A stretch of 7,409 nt of DNA from Anaerolineales bacterium UBA6131 (GTDB lineage Bacteria > Chloroflexota > Anaerolineae > UBA2200): positions 1,103 to 8,511 of the forward strand of contig DIVN01000020.1 in assembly GCA_002435875.1 (NCBI GenBank), written 5' to 3'. The notes beneath the pieces are model-generated. The model saw nothing but the letters and a program-made list of their open reading frames with translations, was not told where the DNA came from and ran no database searches. Positions 1-6,093 of the stretch are shown here, piece after piece. The translations under genes and the position numbers were made by a program. Numbering within the stretch: the first letter of the stretch is position 1; each line of letters begins with the position of its first letter.

Positions 1-553
1 CCGGAGGAGTCTCGCTGCTTATGATTCCTGGATAGCGCACCCCCCGAACATCGACACCAAAGCGCCGGAAGTAGTAATCGCAGAGCAACTCTCCAGCCAC
101 TTTGGTCACGCCATACATAGTGCGGGGGCGCAATACGGTCTCCTGTGGGGTATCGTCGCGGGGAGTCTCGGGCCCAAACGCGGCAATGGAGCTGGGGCAA
201 AAGACTCGCTGGAGCTTGCGCTCGCGGGCAACCTCCAGAACATTGTACAGGCCGTTGATATTCACATCCCAGGCAAGCTGCGGGTTCTTCTCGCCTGCGG
301 CCGAAAGGATGGCAGCCAAGTGGTAGATGGTGTCTATCTGGTACCAGTCTACCACACGCTCGAGAGCACCGCGGTCGGTGACATCGATAATCTCAAAAGG
401 CCCAGCCCCCCGGAGCTCAGCCGATGGCTGTTTGCGGTGCCCCGCAGCCACGACGTTGTCCTTGCCATAGCGAGCCCGCAGTGCAGGGGTCAGCTCCGAG
501 CCAATTTGCCCAACCGAACCAGTGACGAGGATTCTCGGTATGCGTCCTTGCAT
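1..553 (-). CDS. L-threonine 3-dehydrogenase, epimerase (short-chain) type, N-terminal part
   Basis: Partial gene: it starts at ATG 553-551 and leaves the window at base 1, giving 184 codons of a family usually a little over 300 residues long. The Rossmann motif GSVGQIG is at residues 12-18, HLAAILSA at 78-85, PSSIAAFGPETP at 120-131, the catalytic YxxxK at Y147/K151, and RYPGIISS at 173-180. This set, especially GQIG, FGPETP and YPGIIS, is typical of the NAD-dependent epimerase-like threonine dehydrogenases (Thermoplasma and Flavobacterium type). These oxidise L-threonine to 2-amino-3-ketobutyrate in the cytoplasm, on the way to glycine or aminoacetone. A GGAGGT site 8 nt upstream fixes the start. 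It follows xseB after 152 nt; a poor promoter candidate (TTGGAG at 597-602, TATATG at 575-580, 16-nt spacer) lies just ahead. A general sugar-nucleotide epimerase is the alternative; the missing C-terminus would settle it. Confidence 0.87.
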   Translation of the reverse strand, partial: MQGRIPRILVTGSVGQIGSELTPALRARYGKDNVVAAGHRKQPSAELRGAGPFEIIDVTDRGALERVVDWYQIDTIYHLAAILSAAGEKNPQLAWDVNINGLYNVLEVARERKLQRVFCPSSIAAFGPETPRDDTPQETVLRPRTMYGVTKVAGELLCDYYFRRFGVDVRGVRYPGIISSETPP

Positions 554-561
554 GAGTGTGT

Positions 562-567
562 ACCTCC
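562..567 (-). promoter_or_regulatory. Ribosome binding site of the threonine dehydrogenase gene
   Basis: GGAGGT on the minus strand, 8 nt before ATG 553-551. It is a near-perfect Shine-Dalgarno and fixes the start of a gene that is cut by the window edge. Confidence 0.8.
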
Positions 568-705
568 ATCGGTGCATATACGATTGTGAACCGCGGCTCC
601 AACAGATCTGCGAGCTCTCTGCCGGGTAGCCCTCACCCTAATCTCTTGACGAGTCTTGATACTGGGAGTCTGCGAGACTATTGGATGCTGGCCTTCAACA
701 GCAAG

Positions 706-936
706 CTACGATCTTGCGAATGGGACAAGCTCAAGCCCATCATCACCAATGCCGGCAATCCGTTGCACCTGCTGCTCTGCTTGGTCCAGCGTCTCTTGAC
801 ACAACCGGGCGAGTGCCATGCCTTTCCGATATAGCTCCAATGAGCGGTCCAACGAGAGGTCGCCCGCTTCAAGCTGTTGCACGACCTGCTCTAGCTGTTC
901 GAAAGCCTGTTCAAAGGTCAACTTTTCGTCTGACAT
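706..936 (-). CDS. xseB: Exodeoxyribonuclease VII small subunit XseB
   Basis: A 76-residue protein, close to the roughly 80 residues usual for XseB. It is the helical small subunit, several copies of which bind the XseA coiled coil to form exonuclease VII, an enzyme that degrades single-stranded DNA from both ends. The family signature is clear: LTFEQAFEQLEQVVQQLEAGDLSLDRSLELY, here spanning residues 6-36 if read as a block of two helices, with the diagnostic LEAGDLSL turn at 22-29 and a second helix rich in Gln and Glu (KGMALAR to QQVQRI). The frame stays open upstream to 993, but the start at MSDEK is preferred because GGAGAGG lies just before it and family homology begins there. The stop is TAG. 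It begins 25 nt after the xseA stop and is the last gene of the iaaA-xseA-xseB operon. Confidence 0.95.
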   Translation of the reverse strand: MSDEKLTFEQAFEQLEQVVQQLEAGDLSLDRSLELYRKGMALARLCQETLDQAEQQVQRIAGIGDDGLELVPFARS

Positions 937-939
937 AGA

Positions 940-946
940 CCTCTCC
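940..946 (-). promoter_or_regulatory. Ribosome binding site deciding the xseB start
   Basis: GGAGAGG on the minus strand ends 3 nt before ATG 936-934; its GGAG core is 6 nt away. It supports the 76-residue product over a longer form starting at 993 inside xseA. Confidence 0.65.
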
Positions 947-961
947 GAGAACTTGTTCGCG

Positions 962-2173
962 CTATTCCACCGTGGCGCCGAACGAGCCGTCACTCACACG
1001 TATGTCGATTGCGTCGCCGGGTGTAGCTTCAGCTCGGTGGGCGACTACCAGGCCATTATCTCTGCGCGAGACCAAGGCATAGCCCCTGTCCAGCACGCCC
1101 TGCGGGCTCAGCGCATGCAGGCGGCTTGTCATGCCGGCCAGTCCCTGGCCGCGAAGCGCTAGGCGATGTCGCTGCAGCATCTGCATCCTCTGGCTGAGCC
1201 CATCGAGGTCTTGTCGTCTGCGGTCCAGCGTGGCCCGCGGCGACAGACGATGCAGCAACTCCTCGGCCTGCTCTACCTGAAGGCGACGGTCGGACAGAGC
1301 CCGCTCCCAGGCTTGCTGCACAGCCTCTTGCCACTGGACAATCGTGGCTCGCAGGACCTGTTGGTCAGGCACAGCAAGCTGCGCAGCGGCGGTTGGTGTC
1401 GGAGCGCGTACATCGGCGACCAGATCACAGATGGTCCAGTCTGTCTCATGCCCTACGCCCGACACCACTGGAACGCGCGAGGCAAAGACGGCACGGGCCA
1501 CCCGTTCGTCATTGAAGGCCCAGAGTTCTTCGGCCGAGCCGCCGCCGCGAGCGACGATAATCACATCCACGTCAGCCAAAGAGCCCAGGGTGTCGATCGC
1601 CGCGGCAATCTGTGGAGGCGCCTCTTCGCCCTGAACGAGAGTGGGGGCAATGATTATTTGAGCTACGGGGTAGCGCTGCTCCAAAATGTGCAGGATATCG
1701 TGGACCGCAGCACCCACCGGGGAAGTAACCACGCCAATCCGACGCGGGAAGGCAGGAAGCTGCCTCTTGCGTTCCTGAGCGAACAGGCCTTCACCCTCCA
1801 GCTTGGCCACAAGCTGCTCACGCTGCAGGAACAACTCCCCCTCACCAACCAAGCGCATCCAGTCGACGTACAACTGATACCGGCCCTGTGCGGCATAGAT
1901 GGCCGCCCGCCCGTGGGCGATTGCCTCCTCGCCATCCTCTGGCACTCGAGCAAGCTTGCTCACTTGGTTGCGCCACATCACGCAACCCATCTGTGCCGTT
2001 TGGTCTTTGAGCGTGAAATAAAAGTGGCCGGAACTTGCCAGCTTGGAGTTGGAGATCTCGCCCTGAAGCCAGACGTCCTGCAGGGTAGCATCGGTTTCGA
2101 ACAGCCCGCTGATGTGCTCTGTCAGTTGGCTAACAGTGTAGATCTGCAAGCTATAGTCCAGTTGTCCAGTCAA
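962..2173 (-). CDS. xseA: Exodeoxyribonuclease VII large subunit XseA
   Basis: Catalytic subunit of exonuclease VII, 403 residues. The N-terminal OB-fold covers about residues 10-110 (IYTVSQL, VWLQGEISN, GHFYFTLKD). The catalytic domain follows from about 140 with IGVVTSPVGAAVHDILH, ARGGGSAEELWAFNDERVARA and GVGHETDWTICDLVADVRAPTP. D159, R209, H242 and D245 stand at the same mutual spacing (50, 33, 3) as the catalytic residues recalled for E. coli XseA (D155, R205, H238, D241). A helical segment follows (about 270-350), then the C-terminal RGYALV segment. It is about 50 residues shorter than the E. coli protein, mostly in the helical part, as in many non-enteric bacteria. The start is TTG (2173-2171), fixed by GAGGTG 4 nt upstream and by alignment of IYTVSQL. 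The iaaA stop lies 8 nt upstream and overlaps this site, which suggests coupled translation. Confidence 0.97.
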   Translation of the reverse strand: MTGQLDYSLQIYTVSQLTEHISGLFETDATLQDVWLQGEISNSKLASSGHFYFTLKDQTAQMGCVMWRNQVSKLARVPEDGEEAIAHGRAAIYAAQGRYQLYVDWMRLVGEGELFLQREQLVAKLEGEGLFAQERKRQLPAFPRRIGVVTSPVGAAVHDILHILEQRYPVAQIIIAPTLVQGEEAPPQIAAAIDTLGSLADVDVIIVARGGGSAEELWAFNDERVARAVFASRVPVVSGVGHETDWTICDLVADVRAPTPTAAAQLAVPDQQVLRATIVQWQEAVQQAWERALSDRRLQVEQAEELLHRLSPRATLDRRRQDLDGLSQRMQMLQRHRLALRGQGLAGMTSRLHALSPQGVLDRGYALVSRRDNGLVVAHRAEATPGDAIDIRVSDGSFGATVE

Positions 2174-2177
2174 CGCT

Positions 2178-2183
2178 CACCTC
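2178..2183 (-). promoter_or_regulatory. Ribosome binding site of xseA overlapping the iaaA stop codon
   Basis: GAGGTG on the minus strand, 4 nt before the TTG start of xseA. Two of its bases are part of the iaaA TGA stop (2184-2182). A ribosome ending on iaaA therefore covers the xseA start region, a typical coupling arrangement, and this may compensate for the weak TTG. Confidence 0.65.
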
Positions 2184-3087
2184 AGGCTTGCAGGCGTGCT
2201 ACGATCTCTCCGTCAGGATCAGAATACGCAAATGCCATCCGAGACGTGTTGTGGGCAAAGCCATAGTTGCCAGCGCGATCGATTAGAATGACACCGCCCA
2301 TACCGCTGGCGCGCCGCTGCAACACTTGTACGGCTTGTCTAGCAGCATCCATGGGCAAGCAATGTGCCAGCGAGTCGCAGGCTGTTTTGGTAAGCAGCAC
2401 CTTCATGATGGCCTCTCCCAGACCTGTAGCAGAGGCAGCTCCACACTCGTTGTCGGCATAGGTACCAGCTCCCACGAGGGGTGAGTCGCCGACGCGCCCA
2501 GGCAACTTGCGCGGAATACCGCCCGTAGAGGTCGCAGCCGCGAGATTGCCCTGTTGGTCCAAAGCAACGGCACCCACCGTATCCATGGGTGCTGGTTCAA
2601 AAAGTTGGGAGGCCGTGTAGGAAGGATCGTCTCTGACCTTCTCATAGAAGGCCAGCTCACGCGCAGTAACCAACTCACGCGCTGCAACCTCGTGGATGCC
2701 CACCGAACGGGCGAAGGCGAGAGCGCCTGAGCCGACGAGAAGGCAATGCTCCGTACATTCCATGACCAGACGGGCCACTGCAATCGGGTGCAAGATATTC
2801 TGGATAGCGGCTACCGCTCCCAAGCGCAAGGTAGCTCCATCCATGATCATGGCGTCCAGCTCAACCTCGCCAGCCGCGTTCAGGAATGAGCCCCGACCAG
2901 CATCAAAAGTTGGATCATCCTCCAGGATCTCGACGGCGGCTTGTACTGCGTCTAGCGCCGAGCAACCGTCCTGCAGCTTGGGAAGGGTGTCTGTGACCGC
3001 CCTGCGCACACCCTCGAGGTGGGCATTCTCTAGCTCGGCAGGGATGCTCCATGCCCCGCCGTGCACGATGAGAGCAACTCTTGGCAT
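2182..3087 (-). CDS. iaaA: Isoaspartyl peptidase / L-asparaginase (plant-type, Ntn hydrolase)
   Basis: A 301-residue precursor of an N-terminal-nucleophile hydrolase that removes isoaspartyl residues from dipeptides and hydrolyses L-asparagine. The family motifs occur in order: IVHGGAW near the N-terminus, DAGRGSFLNAAGEVELDAMIMDG in the middle, then the self-cleavage site before T170 (MDTVGAVALD), which would become the catalytic N-terminal Thr of the beta subunit. The substrate-pocket stretch RKLPGRVGDSPLVGAG (R198, D201) and TGLGE (T221, G222) follow. The residue before the nucleophile is Asp rather than the Gly of E. coli IaaA; I consider this a common variant. The ATG at 3087 is chosen because AAAGGAG lies 6 nt upstream and homology begins at PRVALIVHGG; the frame stays open to 3156. 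It is the first gene of the operon with xseA and xseB, with no obvious functional link to them. Confidence 0.95.
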   Translation of the reverse strand: MPRVALIVHGGAWSIPAELENAHLEGVRRAVTDTLPKLQDGCSALDAVQAAVEILEDDPTFDAGRGSFLNAAGEVELDAMIMDGATLRLGAVAAIQNILHPIAVARLVMECTEHCLLVGSGALAFARSVGIHEVAARELVTARELAFYEKVRDDPSYTASQLFEPAPMDTVGAVALDQQGNLAAATSTGGIPRKLPGRVGDSPLVGAGTYADNECGAASATGLGEAIMKVLLTKTACDSLAHCLPMDAARQAVQVLQRRASGMGGVILIDRAGNYGFAHNTSRMAFAYSDPDGEIVARLQA

Positions 3088-3093
3088 TCCAGA

Positions 3094-3100
3094 CTCCTTT
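3094..3100 (-). promoter_or_regulatory. Ribosome binding site deciding the iaaA start
   Basis: AAAGGAG on the minus strand, 6 nt before ATG 3087-3085. It rules in the 301-residue product against the 324-residue upstream option, whose extra 23 residues do not resemble the family. Confidence 0.75.
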
Positions 3101-3155
3101 GTCTGATGGGCAAGCTGTTGGCCGGGTCCTTGGGCTGAGGTGCCCGCATCAGACA
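3100..3155 (-). repeat. 9-bp inverted repeat in the iaaA leader
   Basis: TGTCTGATG (3155-3147, minus strand) and CATCAGACA (3108-3100) are perfect complements separated by 38 nt. The 3' arm touches the iaaA Shine-Dalgarno. In RNA this would close a hairpin just before the ribosome binding site; a smaller GGGC/GCCC hairpin can form in its loop. Its function is unknown, and an operator is also possible. Confidence 0.55.
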
Positions 3156-3181
3156 CCTTGCGGCAGCAACATCCACACCCG

Positions 3182-3211
3182 ATTATATCTCTGAACTGCG
3201 GCTGATGAGAA
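3182..3211 (-). promoter_or_regulatory. Candidate promoter of the iaaA-xseA-xseB operon
   Basis: A perfect TATAAT -10 box (3187-3182, minus strand) has TTCTCA (3211-3206, four of six matches to TTGACA) as -35 at an 18-nt spacing. It lies between the leuS terminator and iaaA, about 95 nt before the start codon, where a promoter is required. The -10 is convincing, the -35 weak. Confidence 0.6.
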
Positions 3212-3250
3212 ACTGGGCCCTATGGGAGAGCACGCACCAGCATGGTGCGG

Positions 3251-3293
3251 AAAAAGCAAGCCAGCCTCTCGCTTGGGTGAGCGAGAGGCCGGC
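3251..3293 (-). terminator. Intrinsic terminator of leuS
   Basis: A 14-bp stem with one G-U pair (arms 3293-3280 and 3273-3260, minus strand) closes a 6-nt loop and is followed by TTGCTTTTT. It begins 20 nt after the leuS stop and separates leuS from the iaaA operon. Confidence 0.93.
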
Positions 3294-3313
3294 AAGAACT
3301 GGGCTATGAGAGG

Positions 3314-5764
3314 TCACTCCCCAACAAAGTTAATCAGCTTGTCGGGCACATAGATGACTCGCGGACTGCCAAGCGAGGCGATATGGCGCTGTACTCGTGC
3401 GCTGTCCCGCGCTAAAGCTTCCGCCGCTTCCTTATCCAGACCAGGTGGTACAGACAGGCGCTCACGGACTTTGCCGTTGACCTGTACGATCAGGACTACG
3501 GTCTCATCGGTGACAGCCGAATCGTCCACCCGTGGCCACTGTTGTGTGTGAACGCTGTATTGCCCCCCCAAGCGCTCCCACAGCTCCTCAGCCAGATTCG
3601 GGGTGATCGGTGCCAGCAAGAGAACCAGGGTTCGCAGTGCTTCGCTCCAGGCATCCGACTGTACTACGGCTGTTCGCTTCGCCTTAAGTAGATAGTTGTT
3701 GAACTCCATGAGCGCAGCAATCAGGGTGTTGAAGCGAAAAGCCTCGATATCGTCCGTCACCTTGCGGATCGTCTTGTGGGTGATGCGTCGCAGGGCAACC
3801 ACGTCGGCCGGCTCCGGCCCGTGCGCGCCAGTCTTTGGTGGACTGGTGACTACATCCCAGACTCGCTGCAGGAAGCGATGGACTCCCTCAATGCCTCGGC
3901 TGTTCCAGGGGCCACCTGCATCCCACGGGCCAATGAACATAAGATAGGCCCGTGTCGTGTCCGCACCCAATGTGGCCACATAGTCGTCTGGATTGACCAC
4001 ATTGCCCCGCGACTTGCTCATCTTCTCGTTATCTTCTCCCAAGATGATGCCCTGGTTGAAGAGGCGACGCATGGGTTCGTCATTGTTGACGATGCCGATG
4101 TCGCGGCACGCTTTGGTGAAGAAACGAGTGTAAAGCAGGTGCATTGTGGCATGTTCGATGCCACCCGTGTACTGATCAACCGGCACCCAGAATCTGTAGC
4201 GCGCGGGATCGAAGGGACCTTGATCATAGCCCGGACTAGTGTAGCGCATGTGATACCAGGATGAGCACATGAACGTATCCATAGTATCGGTCTCCCGTTT
4301 GGCAGGTGCACCGCACTTGGGGCAGGTAGTGTTCAGAAAGGCCGCATGTAGCTTGAGCGGCGACTCGCCAGTGGGCAGGAACTCGGCATCCTCTGGCAGC
4401 AAGACGGGCAGTTGATCTTCTGGCACCGGGACTGTGCCACAATGATCGCAGTAGACGATTGGGATTGGCGCACCCCAGTAGCGTTGTCTCGAAATGAGCC
4501 AGTCGTGCAGGCGGTATTGCACATCACGGTGCCCAATGCCTTTGCTCTCCATCTCGTCCGCGACCGCTTGCCAGCCCTCGCTGTTAGGCATACCATTGAA
4601 GTGCCCAGAGTTCACCATCGGGCCATCGCCCAGGTACGGACTGGCAAGAGGCTGGCCATCCCAGTCCGGCGGGGCAATGACCACTGGTATTGGCAAGCCA
4701 TGGCGTTGCGCAAAGTCAAAGTCCCTTTCATCATGGCCAGGCACGCCCATGATCGCACCCGTACCGTAGGCCATCAACACATAGTCGGCGATGTACAGTG
4801 GAACTTCGGCGCCACTCATCGGATTTATTACGTAGGAACCGATGAACACCCCGGTGCGCTCACGCTGTGTAGACAGTCGATCAATCTCTGATAGGCGACG
4901 TGCAGAGTACTGGTATGCTTCGACGGCAGACCGGCATTCAGGCGCAGTCAGCTCGGCCACAAGCGGATGCTCCGGGGCCAGCACAGCAAAAGTGACACCA
5001 AACACCGTGTCTGGTCGGGTGGTGAACACGGGGATCTTTTTCGATGAATCGCACACAGCCAGGTCGAAAGTGAGTCCTTCACTGCGACCGATCCAATTGG
5101 TCTGCTGCGTAACAACCCGCTCCGGCCAGTCGATCTTACTAAAGTCCAGCAGCTCCTCGGCGTAGTTGGTAATGCGGAAGAACCACTGTTCCAGTTCTTT
5201 CTTAATCACCGGCGTGCCGCAACGCTCGCAATGACGGTCCTCGCCCCAGACTTGCTCGCGTGCTAGAGATGTGTTGCAGTGAGGGCACCAGTCAACAGGC
5301 GCTGTGGCCCGATAAGCGAGGCCATGCTCGTAGAATTTCAAGAAGAACCACTGCGTCCACTTGTAATACGCTGGATCGCAAGTGATCGCTTCGCGCGGCC
5401 AATCCCACATGGCACCCATAGTCTTGAACTGGTTGCGCATGCGCTCGATGTTGGCCATCGTCCATTTGTAGGGATGAATGCCATGTTTGATCGCTGCTTC
5501 TTCGGCTGGCAGCCCGAAGGCATCAAAACCCATGGGCAACATCACATTGTAGCCAGACATGCGCAGATAGCGTGCACGGGCGTCCGAAGGCGCCATGGCG
5601 TACCAATGGCCGATGTGCAGATCCCCCGAAGTGTAAGGAAGCATAGTGAGGAAGTAGAACTTGGGGCGGGGATCATCCTCCCGGGCGTGGTAGAGGCCAT
5701 CAGCTTCCCACCTTGCCCTCCACTTGGCTTCGATTGTCGGCGGATGATACTTGGTCCGTGCCAT
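3314..5764 (-). CDS. leuS: Leucyl-tRNA synthetase
   Basis: Class Ia synthetase of 816 residues, a normal length for bacterial LeuRS; it charges tRNA-Leu with leucine in the cytoplasm. The HIGH motif is at 50-53 in a YTSGDLHIGH context and KMSKS at 581-585. A zinc knuckle has C160, C163, C179 and C182. The CP1 editing domain shows the threonine-rich TTRPDTVFG (248-256) and GTGAIMGVPGHDERD (334-348), whose D345 is the family's editing aspartate, so proofreading looks intact. The leucine-specific region carries further Cys pairs (C439/C442, C481/C484). The C-terminus ends with a VQVNGKVRERL domain typical of LeuRS. ATG 5764-5762 has AGGAGG 5 nt upstream. Expression should depend on the leucine T-box leader upstream, which senses uncharged tRNA-Leu, and the gene ends at a strong intrinsic terminator. 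No frameshift or lost motif was seen. Confidence 0.99.
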   Translation of the reverse strand: MARTKYHPPTIEAKWRARWEADGLYHAREDDPRPKFYFLTMLPYTSGDLHIGHWYAMAPSDARARYLRMSGYNVMLPMGFDAFGLPAEEAAIKHGIHPYKWTMANIERMRNQFKTMGAMWDWPREAITCDPAYYKWTQWFFLKFYEHGLAYRATAPVDWCPHCNTSLAREQVWGEDRHCERCGTPVIKKELEQWFFRITNYAEELLDFSKIDWPERVVTQQTNWIGRSEGLTFDLAVCDSSKKIPVFTTRPDTVFGVTFAVLAPEHPLVAELTAPECRSAVEAYQYSARRLSEIDRLSTQRERTGVFIGSYVINPMSGAEVPLYIADYVLMAYGTGAIMGVPGHDERDFDFAQRHGLPIPVVIAPPDWDGQPLASPYLGDGPMVNSGHFNGMPNSEGWQAVADEMESKGIGHRDVQYRLHDWLISRQRYWGAPIPIVYCDHCGTVPVPEDQLPVLLPEDAEFLPTGESPLKLHAAFLNTTCPKCGAPAKRETDTMDTFMCSSWYHMRYTSPGYDQGPFDPARYRFWVPVDQYTGGIEHATMHLLYTRFFTKACRDIGIVNNDEPMRRLFNQGIILGEDNEKMSKSRGNVVNPDDYVATLGADTTRAYLMFIGPWDAGGPWNSRGIEGVHRFLQRVWDVVTSPPKTGAHGPEPADVVALRRITHKTIRKVTDDIEAFRFNTLIAALMEFNNYLLKAKRTAVVQSDAWSEALRTLVLLLAPITPNLAEELWERLGGQYSVHTQQWPRVDDSAVTDETVVLIVQVNGKVRERLSVPPGLDKEAAEALARDSARVQRHIASLGSPRVIYVPDKLINFVGE

Positions 5765-5769
5765 CTTCT

Positions 5770-5775
5770 CCTCCT
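5770..5775 (-). promoter_or_regulatory. Ribosome binding site of leuS
   Basis: AGGAGG on the minus strand, 5 nt before ATG 5764-5762. It lies downstream of the T-box terminator and outside the antiterminator, so control is expected at transcription rather than by hiding this site. Confidence 0.8.
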
Positions 5776-5815
5776 CACCTATGTGCGTAGTCCGCAGCCT
5801 TGCCCAGAGCCAAGC

Positions 5816-5853
5816 AAAAACAAAGAGCCCTTCGTCCAGGGGCGAAGGGCTCT
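5816..5853 (-). terminator. T-box-controlled intrinsic terminator (attenuator) of leuS
   Basis: A perfect 11-bp stem AGAGCCCTTCG / CGAAGGGCTCT (5853-5843 and 5834-5824, minus strand) has an 8-nt loop and is followed by TTTGTTTTT. Its 5' arm and loop contain the bases needed for the antiterminator, so the two structures are mutually exclusive. Confidence 0.93.
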
Positions 5854-5869
5854 CCGTGGTACCACCCTG
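5837..5869 (-). promoter_or_regulatory. T-box sequence and antiterminator
   Basis: AGGGTGGTACCACGG matches the T-box consensus AGGGUGGNACCGCG closely. CAGGG (5869-5865) can pair with CCCTG (5841-5837), and CGGA (5856-5853) with TTCG (5846-5843), leaving the canonical 7-nt bulge TGGTACC (5864-5858). The UGGU of the bulge would pair with the ACCA end of a tRNA with discriminator A, as tRNA-Leu has. Confidence 0.93.
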
Positions 5870-5872
5870 CTT

Positions 5873-6019
5873 GGTAAGGGACGCGCTGAACGCTAACCCT
5901 AGGGCTAGAAGCTCAACTGCTAGTTAGAAGTGGAGATGAGGGGATTCGAACCCCTTGCCTCCTCAATGCCATTGAGGCGCTCTCCCAATTGAGCTACATC
6001 CCCACGCAACCACCTTACC
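5873..6019 (-). promoter_or_regulatory. Stem III arms enclosing tRNA-Ala(GGC)
   Basis: GGTAAGG (6019-6013) and CCTTACC (5879-5873) are perfect complements, and inside them TGCG (6008-6005) can pair with CGCG (5885-5882). The outer helix starts right after the GAGTGGG that ends the IIA/B region and stops 4 nt before the antiterminator, which is where Stem III belongs. Between the arms lie the tRNA gene and a 45-nt tail (5930-5886) with a small CTAGC/GTTAG hairpin. Confidence 0.65.
5931..6003 (-). tRNA. tRNA-Ala (anticodon GGC), inside the leuS T-box leader
   Basis: A full 73-nt cloverleaf: acceptor GGGGATG/CATCTCC, D-arm GCTC/GAGC, anticodon stem CCTCA/TGAGG with 7-nt loop ATGGCAT, T-arm AGGGG/CCCCT with loop TTCGAAT, and discriminator A. 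The acceptor contains the G3-U70 pair that identifies tRNA-Ala. Anticodon GGC reads GCC and GCU. CCA is not encoded. No promoter is visible directly upstream, where T-box Stem II and IIA/B lie, so it is probably made from the same transcript as the leuS leader. Confidence 0.96.
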
Positions 6020-6093
6020 CACTCGCGGCGTGCTAACGGCCACCAACCGTCCGCGGCTAGCACTCGTCCTGTTCGGGATCGAGCCTCACCGCA
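6020..6093 (-). promoter_or_regulatory. T-box Stem II and IIA/B element with F-box
   Basis: GCGG (6092-6089) can pair with CCGC (6056-6053) around an inner hairpin CTCG/CGAG (6083-6080 and 6066-6063), fitting Stem II. The following ACGG (6050-6047) and CCGTTA (6039-6034) are the conserved sequences of the IIA/B pseudoknot, the latter being the F-box, and GAGTGG ends the element as in other T-boxes. Confidence 0.75.

Noticed and set aside
575..602. Promoter TTGGAG-16-TATATG for the threonine dehydrogenase gene
   Set aside because: Only three of six -35 bases match and the spacing is short; too weak to list as a feature.
667..679. AGTCT/AGACT hairpin after xseB as a terminator
   Set aside because: The stem is only 5 bp with a 3-nt loop and no T-tract follows.
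937..993. Longer xseB start at 993 inside xseA
   Set aside because: XseB homology begins at MSDEK, and GGAGAGG precedes the ATG at 936.
1166..2266. Long 366-residue plus-strand open frame
   Set aside because: It lies antisense to xseA and the end of iaaA, has no recognisable family, and is explained by GC-rich codon use on the other strand.
3088..3156. Longer iaaA start at 3156
   Set aside because: The extra 23 residues do not resemble the family, and a good AAAGGAG lies before the ATG at 3087.
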